DNA of 64,000 nucleotides from positions 217,066,547 through 217,130,546 of the forward strand of contig CM056995.1 of the NCBI GenBank assembly GCA_029891345.1. Direction: 5' to 3'. The first letter of the stretch is position 1. Each line of letters begins with the position of its first letter. The notes under the pieces were generated by a model. That model made no database searches. It was not told the DNA's origin and was given only the letters and a program-made list of their open reading frames with translations. Below are positions 48,601 through 52,858 of the stretch, piece by piece. The translations under genes and the position numbers were made by a program. Source of the stretch: Dryococelus australis (lineage: Eukaryota; Arthropoda; Insecta; Phasmatodea; Phasmatidae).

Positions 48601-49215
48601 TACAATTAAATCTCTTCATGACGAAAATTGTATGCCAAAGATTTACGTTCTATCGAACTAAGGAATCTCGCAAAATATTTAAGGGATAATGAATAGTGCA
48701 TATATTGACGTGTTTAGATAAAAGTACCTAAAGATGTGACCTTTTACTTTGTATTTATTTTCAAGAGATATTTTTTTTTTTTGCATCGTGAAATTACCAA
48801 CGAATAAAAATCTACCAGGAATCTGATAATTGTGCGTTTACTATGACCCTTGGTGTACTAGACATGTGGCGATACAGTGCATTTCAGAATCGTACAGTGC
48901 AGACATAATTTTCGATGGTAGTTTCAAAATTTTAAACCCATGAGCAAATATATTTTGAAGTTTAAGATTTATTTTCTAAACATATAATGTAAAATACTAA
49001 AAAGTTACTTTGTAATAAAATAATCTGAGTAAATTTGTTGTCTTCTAACTTAAGTTAGTTATTTTCTGTGAGCTTTCCCTGGACTTACATTGTCGTATTT
49101 TCAAAATTATGTTTATCTCACCATGGACTATCTCATCTGTTGCAGGAATCGCAAGGCGTGCACGAAAGGCGGCGTAGCGAACAATGGATTCGTCACGGAA
49201 GACAGCTCGATATGA
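6146..49215 (+). CDS. SLC22-family organic cation/anion transporter-like gene (10 exons seen, 5' end missing)
   Basis: Major facilitator carrier of the SLC22 (organic cation transporter / Orct-like) group, expected in the plasma membrane moving small organic ions. Ten GT-AG exons join in frame to about 450 residues. Family marks in order: a WHYDRS / TIITE / WDLVC stretch before TM2; the MFS loop motif GIAADRFGRK across the exon 2/3 junction; LPESPRWLL after TM6; a VLDLFRTPNLR loop and FNWMV in TM7; SRLGRRN in the second-half loop; YLFTGELLPTVVRNAGMG; and a PETTGRDLPDTLEEGE tail followed by a short hydrophilic C-terminus. SLC22 proteins are usually near 550 residues, so about 100 N-terminal residues (Met, TM1, most of the extracellular loop) are missing. 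Introns range from 1.6 to 16.5 kb. The family call is firm; substrate and orthology within insect SLC22 cannot be decided from sequence alone. Confidence 0.95.
6690..6893 (-). mobile_element. SINE copy, head truncated
   Basis: On the minus strand it reads a B-box-like GGGTCCAATCCCCAGCCGGG, then the CGGGGATCTCCCGTTTCTCC core and the AAGAGCAGTCCAAATG tail. The A box is missing. It is also part of the segment repeated at 5729-6145. Confidence 0.75.
7138..7480 (+). pseudogene. Internally deleted mariner-like (Tc1/mariner superfamily) transposase remnant
   Basis: The frame starting at 7128 reads YADIELVYGYCDGDGHGAAA, typical of the N-terminal helix-turn-helix of these insect transposases, then passes almost directly to IGRGGPVPWPARSPDLSPLD and FFLWGYLKSRVY, which belong around the third catalytic Asp. 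The middle (first and second catalytic Asp, some 200 residues) is missing, with the junction near 7224-7236. A stop follows at about 7359, and a degraded C-terminus may continue to about 7480. It cannot be catalytic and looks like a deletion derivative. Confidence 0.8.
7896..8133 (+). mobile_element. Full-length tRNA-headed SINE, copy 1
   Basis: Starts GGGGCCACGGTGG. A tRNA-like A box (TGGTTGAACGG) and B box (GGTTCAATCCC) form an internal pol III promoter, followed by the family core and an AAGAGCCGCCCAAATCTCT tail. Flanks AATATGTGCAATCG (left) and AATATATGCGATCG (right) look like an aged target-site duplication, as expected for LINE-mediated insertion. Confidence 0.85.
8251..8664 (+). mobile_element. 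MITE-A, long form, copy 2
   Basis: About 414 bp. The left end carries TTTACGATAGTGAGCACTTT then GAAATCAACCTTAG; the right end carries TTTTCAAAAATGTTCATTTT then CGTGAATAGC. Internal sequence collinear with the other long copies. Lies just upstream of SLC22 exon 2. Confidence 0.85.
8799..8902 (+). CDS. SLC22 exon 2 (TM2 and start of the MFS loop motif)
   Basis: Acceptor TGTTCCAG ends at 8798. The exon reads WDLVCSRHQLSNVAQ, then FMFGVLTGNALFGIAAD, with a split Arg codon at the end; donor GTGAAC follows at 8903. WDLVC continues TEWDLVC, the SLC22 hallmark across the exon 1/2 junction. The hydrophobic stretch is TM2, and GIAAD starts the G-x-x-x-D-R-x-G-R-K/R motif of MFS carriers. The exon ends with two bases of a codon, which the next exon completes as Arg. 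No long open frame marks it, so it is easily missed. Confidence 0.95.
9707..10500 (+). mobile_element. MITE-A, short form, interrupted by a nested element
   Basis: Left end near 9707 (CGCTGTTAATGGTAAAATAT, diverged) and right end at 10500 (CAAAAGTGCTCACTTTGCCG then TGAACAGCCTATA). Removing the nested element at about 9825-10379 leaves about 240 bp, the length of the short copies at 19.7 and 22.1 kb. It also aligns with the 19.7-kb copy (shared GGCAATACTAATTTAAAAAG-like segment). Confidence 0.7.
9825..10379. mobile_element. Palindromic-ended TIR element nested in MITE-A
   Basis: Left end AAGTAGAGGACTACTGCAG and right end CTGCAATAGTCCTCTACTT are inverted repeats. Similarity continues inward (AATATTTTAACTAAAATGCA against TTTTAGTTAAATTATTG). 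Both sides carry ACAC, a possible 4-bp target-site duplication. About 555 bp with no coding capacity. Confidence 0.7.
10525..10679 (+). CDS. SLC22 exon 3 (TM3 and TM4)
   Basis: The first base completes Arg, giving RFGRK, the second half of the MFS loop motif. Two hydrophobic segments follow, one with PLVIAIVLQSMTGAASALV and one with FLAFRFLAAFATGGSMITS, matching TM3-TM4. The acceptor is CATGTGCAG ending 10524 and the donor GTGAGT begins at 10680, leaving one base of a Cys codon. A MITE-A copy ends at 10500, only 24 bp upstream of this exon, so the branch-point region is transposon-derived. Confidence 0.96.
11453..11575 (-). mobile_element. SINE body fragment
   Basis: On the minus strand it matches the SINE core: CTTGCCGG, CCCGGCTATCTCCCGC, GCATTCCGGCGCTGCTCCAT and CGGCTCTCAAGACTCCG. 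Head and tail are missing. Confidence 0.75.
12074..12557. mobile_element. Possible TIR element
   Basis: CAGTGTCCGAAATGGCAG at the left and CATTTCGGACACGGCC at the right form an inverted pair about 480 bp apart, with AT-rich non-coding sequence between. No clear target-site duplication, so this is tentative. Confidence 0.35.
12628..12706 (-). mobile_element. tRNA-like SINE head of a second type
   Basis: On the minus strand: GGGGCCACGGTTAGCGCAGT, GGTTAGAGCGC, then GTTCGATTCCC (B box). It resembles a tRNA 5' region plus TPsi arm but is not flanked by the body of the main SINE family. A decayed tRNA-derived SINE or tRNA pseudogene. Confidence 0.55.
12829..13248 (+). mobile_element. MITE-A, long form, copy 3
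   Basis: About 420 bp, a well-preserved copy: CCTGTTCACGATAAAGTAAG and CACTTTTGAAATCAACC at the left, GCTTTCAAAAGTGCTCATTT and TACCGTGAATCGC at the right. Confidence 0.88.
14441..14684 (+). mobile_element. Full-length tRNA-headed SINE with perfect target-site duplication
   Basis: GGGGCCACGGTGGCTGAGCG head, B-box-like GGGCTCAATCCCC, family core, and a CTCAAATCTCTTCA tail. The 13-bp CTCTAAACTTCAG flanks it exactly on both sides (14427-14439 and 14685-14697). This is the clearest copy for defining the family ends, about 244 bp. Confidence 0.93.
15491..15910 (+). mobile_element. MITE-A, long form, copy 4
   Basis: Left end GGCTGTTCACGATAAAGTGA then GTACTTTTGAAATCAACC; right end TTTCCAAAAGTGCTCATTTT then ACGATGAGCAGCCTATA. 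Length about 420 bp. Confidence 0.88.
17457..17870 (+). mobile_element. MITE-A, long form, copy 5 (diverged)
   Basis: Left end TATAGGATATTCACGATAAA then GAGTACTTTTGAAATCAACC; right end TTTCAAAAGTTCTCAGTTAG then CCGTGAACAACC. Internal sequence is more diverged than in the other long copies but collinear. Confidence 0.82.
19722..19961 (+). mobile_element. MITE-A, short form
   Basis: About 240 bp: TATAGGCTATTTACGATAAA and GTGAGTACTTTTTAAG at the left, AGAAGTGCTCACTTCACCGT and GAACAGTATA at the right. Shares ends but little of the middle with the long form, so it is a distinct subfamily. It directly abuts a GC-rich islet. Confidence 0.8.
19962..20155. other. GC-rich islet in the large intron
   Basis: About 190 bp of CpG-containing sequence inside AT-rich intron, starting at the end of a MITE copy. 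It has open frames but no recognisable protein and no splice pattern fitting SLC22. Origin unknown. Confidence 0.4.
20720..20787 (+). mobile_element. MITE-A left end, interrupted by MITE-B
   Basis: TATAGCTTTTTCACGGTAAA, CACTTTTGAATGAACCC and ATTACTGCCTAC follow the long MITE-A left end, after which sequence passes directly into MITE-B at about 20788. A MITE-A-type right end occurs at 22103-22137, but I cannot prove that it is the partner. Confidence 0.6.
20788..21037. mobile_element. MITE-B, copy 1
   Basis: About 250 bp. GTGAAGTGTTGCAAAGTAAG at the left and CTTACCTTGCAACAGTTCAC at the right are inverted repeats. The same ends and much of the body recur at 46115-46373. No coding capacity. Confidence 0.75.
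21540..22100. other. GC-rich segment with (CCG)n and poly-G runs
   Basis: About 560 bp of GC-rich sequence with a (CCG)n tract at about 21662-21697 and a run of Gs near 21968. Overlapping open frames here (poly-Arg in one) follow from composition. No family recognised. A CpG-rich internal promoter is possible but unsupported. Confidence 0.4.
22134..22373 (+). mobile_element. MITE-A, short form, tandem with two other MITE-A ends
   Basis: About 240 bp, GCACTGTTAAGCGCAAAGTG at the left and CAAAAAGTGCTCACTTTACC then GTGAACAAC at the right. A MITE-A right end (GCCGTGAACAGCGTATA, ending 22137) abuts its left side, and the right half of a long MITE-A follows. Confidence 0.75.
22385..22551 (+). mobile_element. 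MITE-A, long form, right half only
   Basis: Matches the right part of the long copies: TTTTCACTTGACTAGCACAT, GGCCCATGACAATGTTAAT, and end GGCTTTCCAAAATGCTCTG then CCGTGAATAGCCTATA. Confidence 0.75.
23340..23357. repeat. Poly-C run
   Basis: Near-pure run of about 17 C; similar C runs occur at 26817-26860. Exact length is unreliable in any assembly. Confidence 0.9.
24565..25021 (+). pseudogene. Mariner-like transposase, N-terminal half (interrupted)
   Basis: Reads DMVLLYGEVKSNARAAVK then CFERFP (N-terminal helix-turn-helix), then FTDEVTF with the first catalytic Asp at 24768-24770, and after a frameshift NSWNSHMWNDTN, HRFSVNIWTDIVND and LIGPYS up to LTVRQY. The arrangement is that of insect Tc1/mariner/IS630-type transposases. 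It has stops and at least one frameshift, so it is dead. A younger element at 25022-25641 splits it just before the second catalytic Asp. Confidence 0.85.
25022..25641. mobile_element. TIR element nested in the mariner-like transposase
   Basis: About 620 bp with very long inverted ends (over 100 bp): CAGGATACTTGGAAATTCCC ... GAGGGGACTGAGTAGAC at the left against GTCTACTCAGTCCCCTCCAC ... GGGAATTTCAGAGCATCCTG at the right, flanked by TA on both sides. TA duplication and CAGGRT ends fit the Tc1/mariner superfamily. No transposase of its own was seen. Confidence 0.85.
25642..25985 (+). pseudogene. Mariner-like transposase, C-terminal half
   Basis: Continues the interrupted gene: DDVAPPHSTRAVRDHL (second catalytic Asp at 25658-25660), then RDGPVGWPACSPDLNPLD (third Asp at 25769-25771, about 36 residues later), then a degraded C-terminus to about 25980. 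If the nested element and one TA are discounted, the two halves are contiguous in the family order, apart from a nonsense change where the family has Trp. Confidence 0.85.
26930..27110. repeat. Pyrimidine-rich minisatellite, about 26-27 bp unit
   Basis: Unit CTCATTGTCAGATTTCCTCC followed by CCTCCC, about six copies, preceded by C runs. It ends roughly 50 bp upstream of SLC22 exon 4. The proline/serine-rich open frame through it is a by-product. Confidence 0.9.
27161..27329 (+). CDS. SLC22 exon 4 (TM5 and TM6)
   Basis: Acceptor TGTTGGGCAG ends at 27160. The first two bases complete Cys, then LEIIGGSWRVVFTMISHIPF, a second hydrophobic segment with HMLLALVAYYARDWRTF, and a third with SLPSILLVCYW follow. 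Donor GTGAGT is at 27330 and the final Trp codon is split two bases to one. The exon sits about 50 bp downstream of a pyrimidine-rich minisatellite. The intron before it, 16.5 kb, is the longest of the gene. Confidence 0.96.
27330..29342 (+). other. Intron between SLC22 exons 4 and 5
   Basis: 2.0-kb AT-rich intron containing a small palindromic element (28040-28176). Nothing else recognised. Confidence 0.75.
28040..28176. mobile_element. Small palindromic (hairpin) element, copy 1
   Basis: Arms TTTTATTTATAAATGCACTA and TAGTGCATTTATAAATAAAA are exact reverse complements, with AAAGAGAAAAATAATT-like continuation toward a short loop. Total about 137 bp. The same arms bound a longer element at 32767-33222. 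Confidence 0.75.
29343..29484 (+). CDS. SLC22 exon 5 (LPESPRWLL motif and start of the central loop)
   Basis: Acceptor CGGAGCAG ends at 29342. The single leading base completes Trp, then TLPESPRWLLTAGREAEA and a charged stretch (ILEKAAKTNKKDVAQ) follow. P-E-S-P-R-W-L is diagnostic for SLC22 just after TM6, and the remainder is the start of the large intracellular loop. The exon ends in phase 0 at AAG with donor GTGAGA at 29485. Long open frames on the opposite strand here are shadows. Confidence 0.96.
30247..30900. repeat. Long inverted repeat (foldback element), arms about 280 bp
   Basis: Left arm 30247-30524 pairs with right arm 30621-30900 around a loop of about 96 bp. Identity is roughly 75% by eye, with an exact block of about 26 bp containing GGATAAGGTCCATAGAGTAA. 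In the SLC22 pre-mRNA it could form a hairpin of about 280 bp. Most likely a foldback/TIR transposon; no coding capacity. Confidence 0.9.
31590..31690 (+). mobile_element. Penelope-related fragment, + orientation
   Basis: GAGATTTTTGGACATTCGC and the next 45 bp (GATGTCCGTCGTGGAAAAAC and on) match, at roughly three in four positions, the start of the minus-strand Penelope fragment at 34012. Beyond about 31690 the match fades. Confidence 0.5.
32767..33222. mobile_element. Palindromic-ended element, copy 2 (longer)
   Basis: Left arm has CCTTTTATTTATAAATGCAC, right arm CTTTTTAGTTCATTTATAAA, the same arms as at 28.04 kb, but with about 340 bp between them. The short copy may be an internal-deletion derivative of this type. 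Confidence 0.65.
33240..34030 (-). pseudogene. Penelope-like retroelement, 3' part (RT end, linker, GIY-YIG)
   Basis: On the minus strand, 33986 down to 33597 is open for 129 codons with FTYETETNGRIPFLAVLV, IIRMLANRDEIICP and NRYPTIIKKHEKF, the end of a Penelope reverse transcriptase. After frameshifts come IPYVRGLSE (the usual linker), then a CGH-IYI / IGETGRALLTQIKEHKNN segment of the GIY-YIG endonuclease and HAWGKKAIQFFGE. The RT palm is missing, so the copy is 5'-truncated near 34030, as is typical of target-primed insertion. Dead copy. Confidence 0.85.
34138..34165. repeat. (TG)n / (TA)n microsatellite
   Basis: ATATATATGTGTGTGTGTGT tract in the intron just upstream of SLC22 exon 6. Confidence 0.9.
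34220..34406 (+). CDS. SLC22 exon 6 (end of central loop, TM7, start of TM8)
   Basis: Acceptor CTGCTGCAG ends at 34219, phase 0. It begins EKQLESAGGKKASVLDLF, the charged intracellular loop, followed by RTPNLRITTLCLYFNWMV (TM7 entry) and CGFCFYGLAQYMGHIGGN, then INIFVS leading into TM8. Donor GTACAC at 34407 leaves one base of a Gly codon. A Penelope fragment ends about 190 bp upstream and a (TG)n run lies in between. Confidence 0.96.
34407..36198 (+). other. Intron between SLC22 exons 6 and 7
   Basis: 1.8-kb intron with one full-length SINE (35595-35853). Otherwise AT-rich with no recognised feature. Confidence 0.75.
35595..35853 (+). mobile_element. Full-length tRNA-headed SINE, copy 3, with (CACT)n tail
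   Basis: Head GGGGCCACGTGGCTGAGCGG, degraded B box (GGGTTTAATCTTCGG), family core, and a tail ending in (CACT)n. Flanks ACTTCACCTCGT (35583-35594) and ACTTCGCCTCAT (35854-35865) are a near-perfect target-site duplication. Confidence 0.9.
36199..36327 (+). CDS. SLC22 exon 7 (TM8, second-half loop motif, TM9)
   Basis: Acceptor TGTGTTGCAG ends at 36198. Two bases complete Gly, then LIEMPGSLVCIFFMSRLGRR, then NTVLSAQLLAAIACLLIIAV. E-x-P-G and the R-x-G-R-R turn between TM8 and TM9 are conserved in SLC22 and repeat the first-half MFS loop motif in weaker form. Donor GTAATA at 36328 leaves one base of a Gly codon. Confidence 0.96.
36328..39880 (+). other. Intron between SLC22 exons 7 and 8
   Basis: 3.6-kb intron. 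At 37607-38240 there are repeated TCCGTAA/TTCCGTATA-like motifs that may be the subterminal repeats of a DNA transposon. No other feature recognised. Confidence 0.7.
37607..38240. mobile_element. Possible DNA transposon with CCGTA-type subterminal motifs
   Basis: GTGTCCGTAAACTCTCCGTA and CCTCTCCGTTAA at one side, TTTCCGTATATTTACTG and TTTCCGTATATATACAG at the other, ending TTTTAACGGTG. Clustered short motifs at both ends suggest transposase binding repeats, but I could not match terminal inverted repeats. Confidence 0.3.
39881..40071 (+). CDS. SLC22 exon 8 (TM10 and TM11)
   Basis: Acceptor CTTTTTGCAG ends at 39880. The exon reads GPEAAEWPRVLLAAAGLVG, then MSVAFPTIYLFTGELLPTVV, then RNAGMGSTSMCARIGSMVAP. 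T-G-E-L-L-P-T-V-V-R-N-x-G-M-G is one of the strongest SLC22 signatures (TM10-TM11 junction). It ends in phase 0 after Leu with donor GTGAGT at 40072. Confidence 0.97.
40072..45689 (+). other. Intron between SLC22 exons 8 and 9
   Basis: 5.6-kb intron. An imperfect repeat of about 40 bp (CTACTTCACTGTTTTTCTAC-like, two to three copies) lies at about 40135-40240. The segment 42.2-43.65 kb has slightly higher GC and could be an old LTR-type insertion, but no protein or repeat ends are visible. Nothing else recognised. Confidence 0.65.
45690..45823 (+). CDS. SLC22 exon 9 (TM12 and C-terminal tail)
   Basis: Phase 0 forces the start at 45690 after TGTTGACAG, a weak acceptor with little pyrimidine tract. 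The exon reads NRVSIYIPPLLFGCFPLV, AAMLCLLL (TM12), then PETTGRDLPDTLEEGENF. P-E-T-x-G-x-x-L-P-D-T-x-E-x-x-E is the conserved SLC22 tail. Donor GTATGG at 45824 leaves two bases of an Arg codon. A MITE-A half copy begins about 60 bp downstream. Confidence 0.94.
45885..46038 (+). mobile_element. MITE-A, long form, left half
   Basis: GTGTTTACGGCAAAGTGAGC then ACTTTTTATATC, followed by CACACACTGGCATGCATGCC, which matches the 17.46-kb long copy. Starts about 60 bp after the exon 9 donor. No right end found. Confidence 0.7.
46041..46076. repeat. Small hairpin
   Basis: TATAACCACC, spacer AAAGTC, GGTGGTTAT and then TTTTTTATA: an exact 9-bp core stem, extendable with AT pairs. It lies between the MITE-A half and MITE-B. 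Function unknown. Confidence 0.6.
46115..46373. mobile_element. MITE-B, copy 2
   Basis: Inverted ends GGTGAAGTGTTGCAATGTAA and TTACCTTGCAACTGCTCACC. The body is similar to 20788-21037 throughout (GTGCTTGCT, CCACTCAC, ATTACACG, AAACTAGCAA blocks). Length about 259 bp. Confidence 0.78.
49146..49215 (+). CDS. SLC22 exon 10 (C-terminal 22 residues and stop)
   Basis: Acceptor ATCTGTTGCAG ends at 49145. One base completes Arg, then NRKACTKGGVANNGF and VTEDSSI, stopping at TGA 49213-49215. The hydrophilic tail fits a cytoplasmic SLC22 C-terminus. Phase matches exon 9. The exon is too short to stand out alone; its position, phase and clean acceptor support it. Confidence 0.88.
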
Positions 49216-49840
49216 TAACGCCGGAGGTGTAGAGCTGATCTCTTTAGATCTGCAGCACAGGCTCGAAGCTGTCCTGCCTCGTCAGAAGAGATCTTCGTGG
49301 ACTACATGGTGACGTCACATGCTGGCGAGTGCGTCACGTCCGCAGGAAAATGACCGAAATTCTGACGTCTTATCGTAGTCTCGTTTCGGTCATCTTCAAC
49401 CGTAAAGTGCTCTCGGACGGGTGTCGAGGTAGTGACGTTACAGGCAACTTATACATGCCTTCGCGACTACGAATTCCCGTTTCTTACAGAGGGTTTCCTA
49501 CAAATGTTGCAAGTATCTATTTTTGATTTGGGGTACAAAACAAAAACACTTAACCGCAAGCGTAAAATGCTATAAATGTACCGCGATTAATTTATTTATC
49601 GTGTCAGTTATTTAAGAATATACATGCTAAAACAGGTATATTTACGAAAGAGTTTTATCTGTGTATTTTAAGGAACATTCGATATTTTATATTTTTGTGT
49701 AATTTAAATATGTGAATATAGATGTTACAGAGTTAAAATGTTATCTGTGTGGAAATATTCCAGTGAAATATTTCCAAGCCACCAGCGATCTGGCACGGGC
49801 GTTATGTTGTGTTCATAAAATAAATTGTCGTATTTTTAAA
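49216..49840 (+). other. Probable 3' UTR of the SLC22 gene, with AATAAA
   Basis: The sequence after the stop is AT-rich and non-coding. A canonical AATAAA hexamer lies at 49819-49824, about 600 bp after the stop and about 90 bp before a transposon end at 49918. The true cleavage site cannot be read from sequence; the UTR end is inferred. Confidence 0.55.
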
Positions 49841-49917
49841 GTTTAACTGGTGTAATTATTTTATTATAAATTTATTCAATTCCATCCTGTTATTAGTTAG
49901 AATACTAAGTGTACCTG

Positions 49918-52858
49918 CACTGTAAAAAATTAGTGTAATTTCACACAGCCAGTGTAGGTGTATTTTTACATTTTTCGTTTAATCCGAAAAAATACCGACA
50001 GTTGGTGTATTTTTACGCTAAAATATACCTAAATTTTCTCGAAGCGATGTTTTATATGTTTAAACACATCAACAAAGTGTATTATTACACAAATAGTAGG
50101 TGCGCAGAAGAAACACTATGTACATGCATAAAAACATAAACATTATGTATCTAAACACGTGTGTATTACACACATAGTGTACTTGTAATAAAACTCACAC
50201 CCACACAGGAAAAAAAAAACAATAGTTCTAGCATAAAAACATCTGCAAAGAAAATGTATTTAAACAATAACCTAACGTGAAAAACAACATATATTTAGTG
50301 AAATTTTACTCGTGTGTGGCTATCATGCCATCTTGACACCTCATTTGAAAAATAACGCAAACACCATGTATTTTTAGCAGGAATGTTGGCAAACATTGAA
50401 GAACTAGATGCGTGTTTGTGAAATCGCACCATAATCGTGTAAATACACACGTAATTAGTATATATACACACACTATGTAGGAGTAAAAATAAATTACATC
50501 TTGCAAAAAACCTTAAATAACACCTTCAATGTATGTGTATATTTTACCATAAATTTAACATAGACTTTCTGTGAATAATAACACTTAAATTTAGGGTAAT
50601 TTTACTCACATGTAGGAGAACATTATAACAAACTCTCTGTATGTAAATTAACACCAACACTTTATTTTTAGCAGGAGTGTTGCTATGTTTTTGAAGAACT
50701 AGATGCACGTGTGAAATTGTGCCATAATCAGGTAAACGCACGCGCAATTAGTAAAATTACACATGCCAATATAGTTGTACATACTTAATTGTATAATTTT
50801 ACAATGACTATGAGAATGTAAACTTGCATTACATTCTGGAGTATCTGTGAGCATATATTTACACAAACAAGTTTTCGGTAATTTTACATTTTTGTGTAAT
50901 TTGTTAAAACGAGTACAGTATTTGTAATTTTACACTAATGTCCCTGTGAATTAAAATACAACTACACGTATTTGTTCAAACATGCGATCTAGCGACAGGG
51001 AGTAGAGCTACTTCGATCTCATTTTGTGTGTTCAAAAGGAAATCATAACTTCCACTGATGGAATATGCTGGTTTTTGTATATAACTACCTATTCTATATC
51101 TGAAGTCAATATGAGCTAAGCTGTCGTGGGATGAACATCGCGCTCTGCTCGCTCGCTGGGAACTGCCCGCGACTTGAGGACCAGCGAAAGCGAGGTGCAT
51201 CTGTGAGTGCGATGGGAACGTAGTAGCTTAGGTGCGGCGACTATCCGCAACTCGTCGCGTCCCCAGGTGATGGATAGGGGATCCCCAGGCTCTGGAGTGG
51301 CTGGAAATAACTAAATACCAGCCCGCGAACCAACTGACCGGTGCGAGAGCGCCGTCGCCGTGGATGTCGGGAACCTGGGCAGCTCGGTACGAGATGGCGA
51401 AGCGCATCTGCTGGAGGTGGACCAACGATCAAGGCGGGGAGGGGGATCTCGAGGTGCTGTAAAATGCGAAGTGTAGCTATCCTCACTGCTGGATTCTGCG
51501 TGCTGCCAACTGTGGGTGCGTGATGAATGGATTGGAATGCATTGGACCTTGGAAGCACCCCGATATCAGCCTTCACTCCTGGGCCAATAGATTCGCCACC
51601 ACCATTGGTAGGCCCCGGATGTCTCGTTTCCCAGACCGATGGGCTATATTGAAGGGGAGGGGGTGGCTCCCTGAAAGAACTCTCCCCACCTTCATCCATG
51701 GATTAGAGATCCTAGCATAGGCGCGGAAGGGCGGAGATGGAGTCTGTGTCATGATTGAGCTGTCCAGTTTTCCGACGCATTCGACGAGAAGCAGGGGGTC
51801 CTGCACCCTCAGTTGCTGTCGGTACTGCAGTGCTGGTTCGCCTACACTGCAACATTGGCAGTGGCTCAACTTCGAGGGCCCCTACGCCCACACGATGACT
51901 GGCATCGGCGCGGGGGCTGTTCTGTCTCCTGCAATATAAACCAGCTGCACTCTCATTTCATTTCACCTCTCATCAACCAACAGAAGTCATTCTTCCCGAA
52001 CTAACAAATACCCTACTTTATCAAGCTCTAATCCAGTTAAATGGTATGATTTTATCCTCCTCGACTGTCGCATATATTTTCCACAGCCCTCTCCGCTTTG
52101 CCTGGTTTGCTATGCTCTTCCTTCTAGACCCTTCTTCTTCCAGGGTGTGCACATGCCTACAATTGCGGCCATGGCACTGTAACCCTGCTTAGCCGCGATG
52201 CATGCGCCCATTATAATAATTAAACCTGACCTAAGGCGTAAAGGGCTGGCCCTGCGACTCGTCCCATTATCCAACCGACTTAGCTACTAACATGCATGCC
52301 GGAAGGCACACAGAACTGTGAAGGTGCTCACACTGGCGTAGCGGGATTTGGGAGATCGCCAGATAAAAGAAAAACTGCTGAAGTCAATTGTTACCTATAT
52401 TTTGGAGATAACGTTTTATAACTGTTAAACCACAAAACGCAACAATTATTCACACTTAGTGTGTTGGTGTGATTTTACTTCATGGATGTCTAAAATTACA
52501 AATTTATGTGGCAAATTTACATGTACAATGCCTGGGTACTTATACATGGTGCAGGTGTTAAAAACACACACACAAATGTTAATTAACCCGAAAAGTGTCT
52601 GTGGAATTTTACACAGTGTGTGTGTTGAAATACGAAATGGAACTCTTTTTTGAAACTGGCAAAGTTGGTATTTTTTACAGTTGGTCGTGTAAAAAAAACT
52701 AGCTCATAGACTATTTTTACAAAAACAATGTTGTTGTATTTTTACAATATGTTACTGCATATTTCCCTGTACTGTAGCTGTTTTAATACACCAACTGTTA
52801 TGGAGATTCGTGCTGCCGCCAACATTGGTGTAAAATCACACAAAAATGTTTTACAGTG
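49918..52858. mobile_element. CACTA/EnSpm-like non-autonomous DNA transposon, about 2.9 kb
   Basis: Begins CACTGTAAAAAATTAGTGTA and ends TGTTTTACAGTG, inverted repeats starting CACTG. About 1.1 kb at the left and 0.5 kb at the right are full of short repeated motifs (GTGTAATTTTACA, TTTTACAC, ACACACATAG-like) in both orientations, the subterminal layout known from CACTA-type elements. Flanks share TG, compatible with a 2-bp duplication. No transposase seen; the core differs in composition. Confidence 0.65.
51200..52240. other. GC-rich core inside the CACTG element
   Basis: About 1 kb, clearly more GC-rich than the AT-rich arms around it, with overlapping open frames on both strands (up to 152 codons on minus, 51699 to 51241). 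Their Pro/Gly/Arg-rich translations follow base composition, and no domain is recognisable. It could be captured host DNA or a nested retroelement 5' region. Confidence 0.45.

Larger units (their letters stand above)
45824..49145 (+). other. Intron between SLC22 exons 9 and 10
   Basis: 3.3-kb intron with a MITE-A left half, a small perfect hairpin and a MITE-B copy in its first 550 bp. 46.56-47.98 kb is GC-richer with short open frames that match no known protein. Confidence 0.7.

Noticed and set aside
51241-51699. 152-codon minus-strand frame, the longest single frame in the window
   Set aside because: Low-complexity Pro/Gly/Arg composition in a GC-rich patch inside a transposon, overlapped by other frames. 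No domain recognised.
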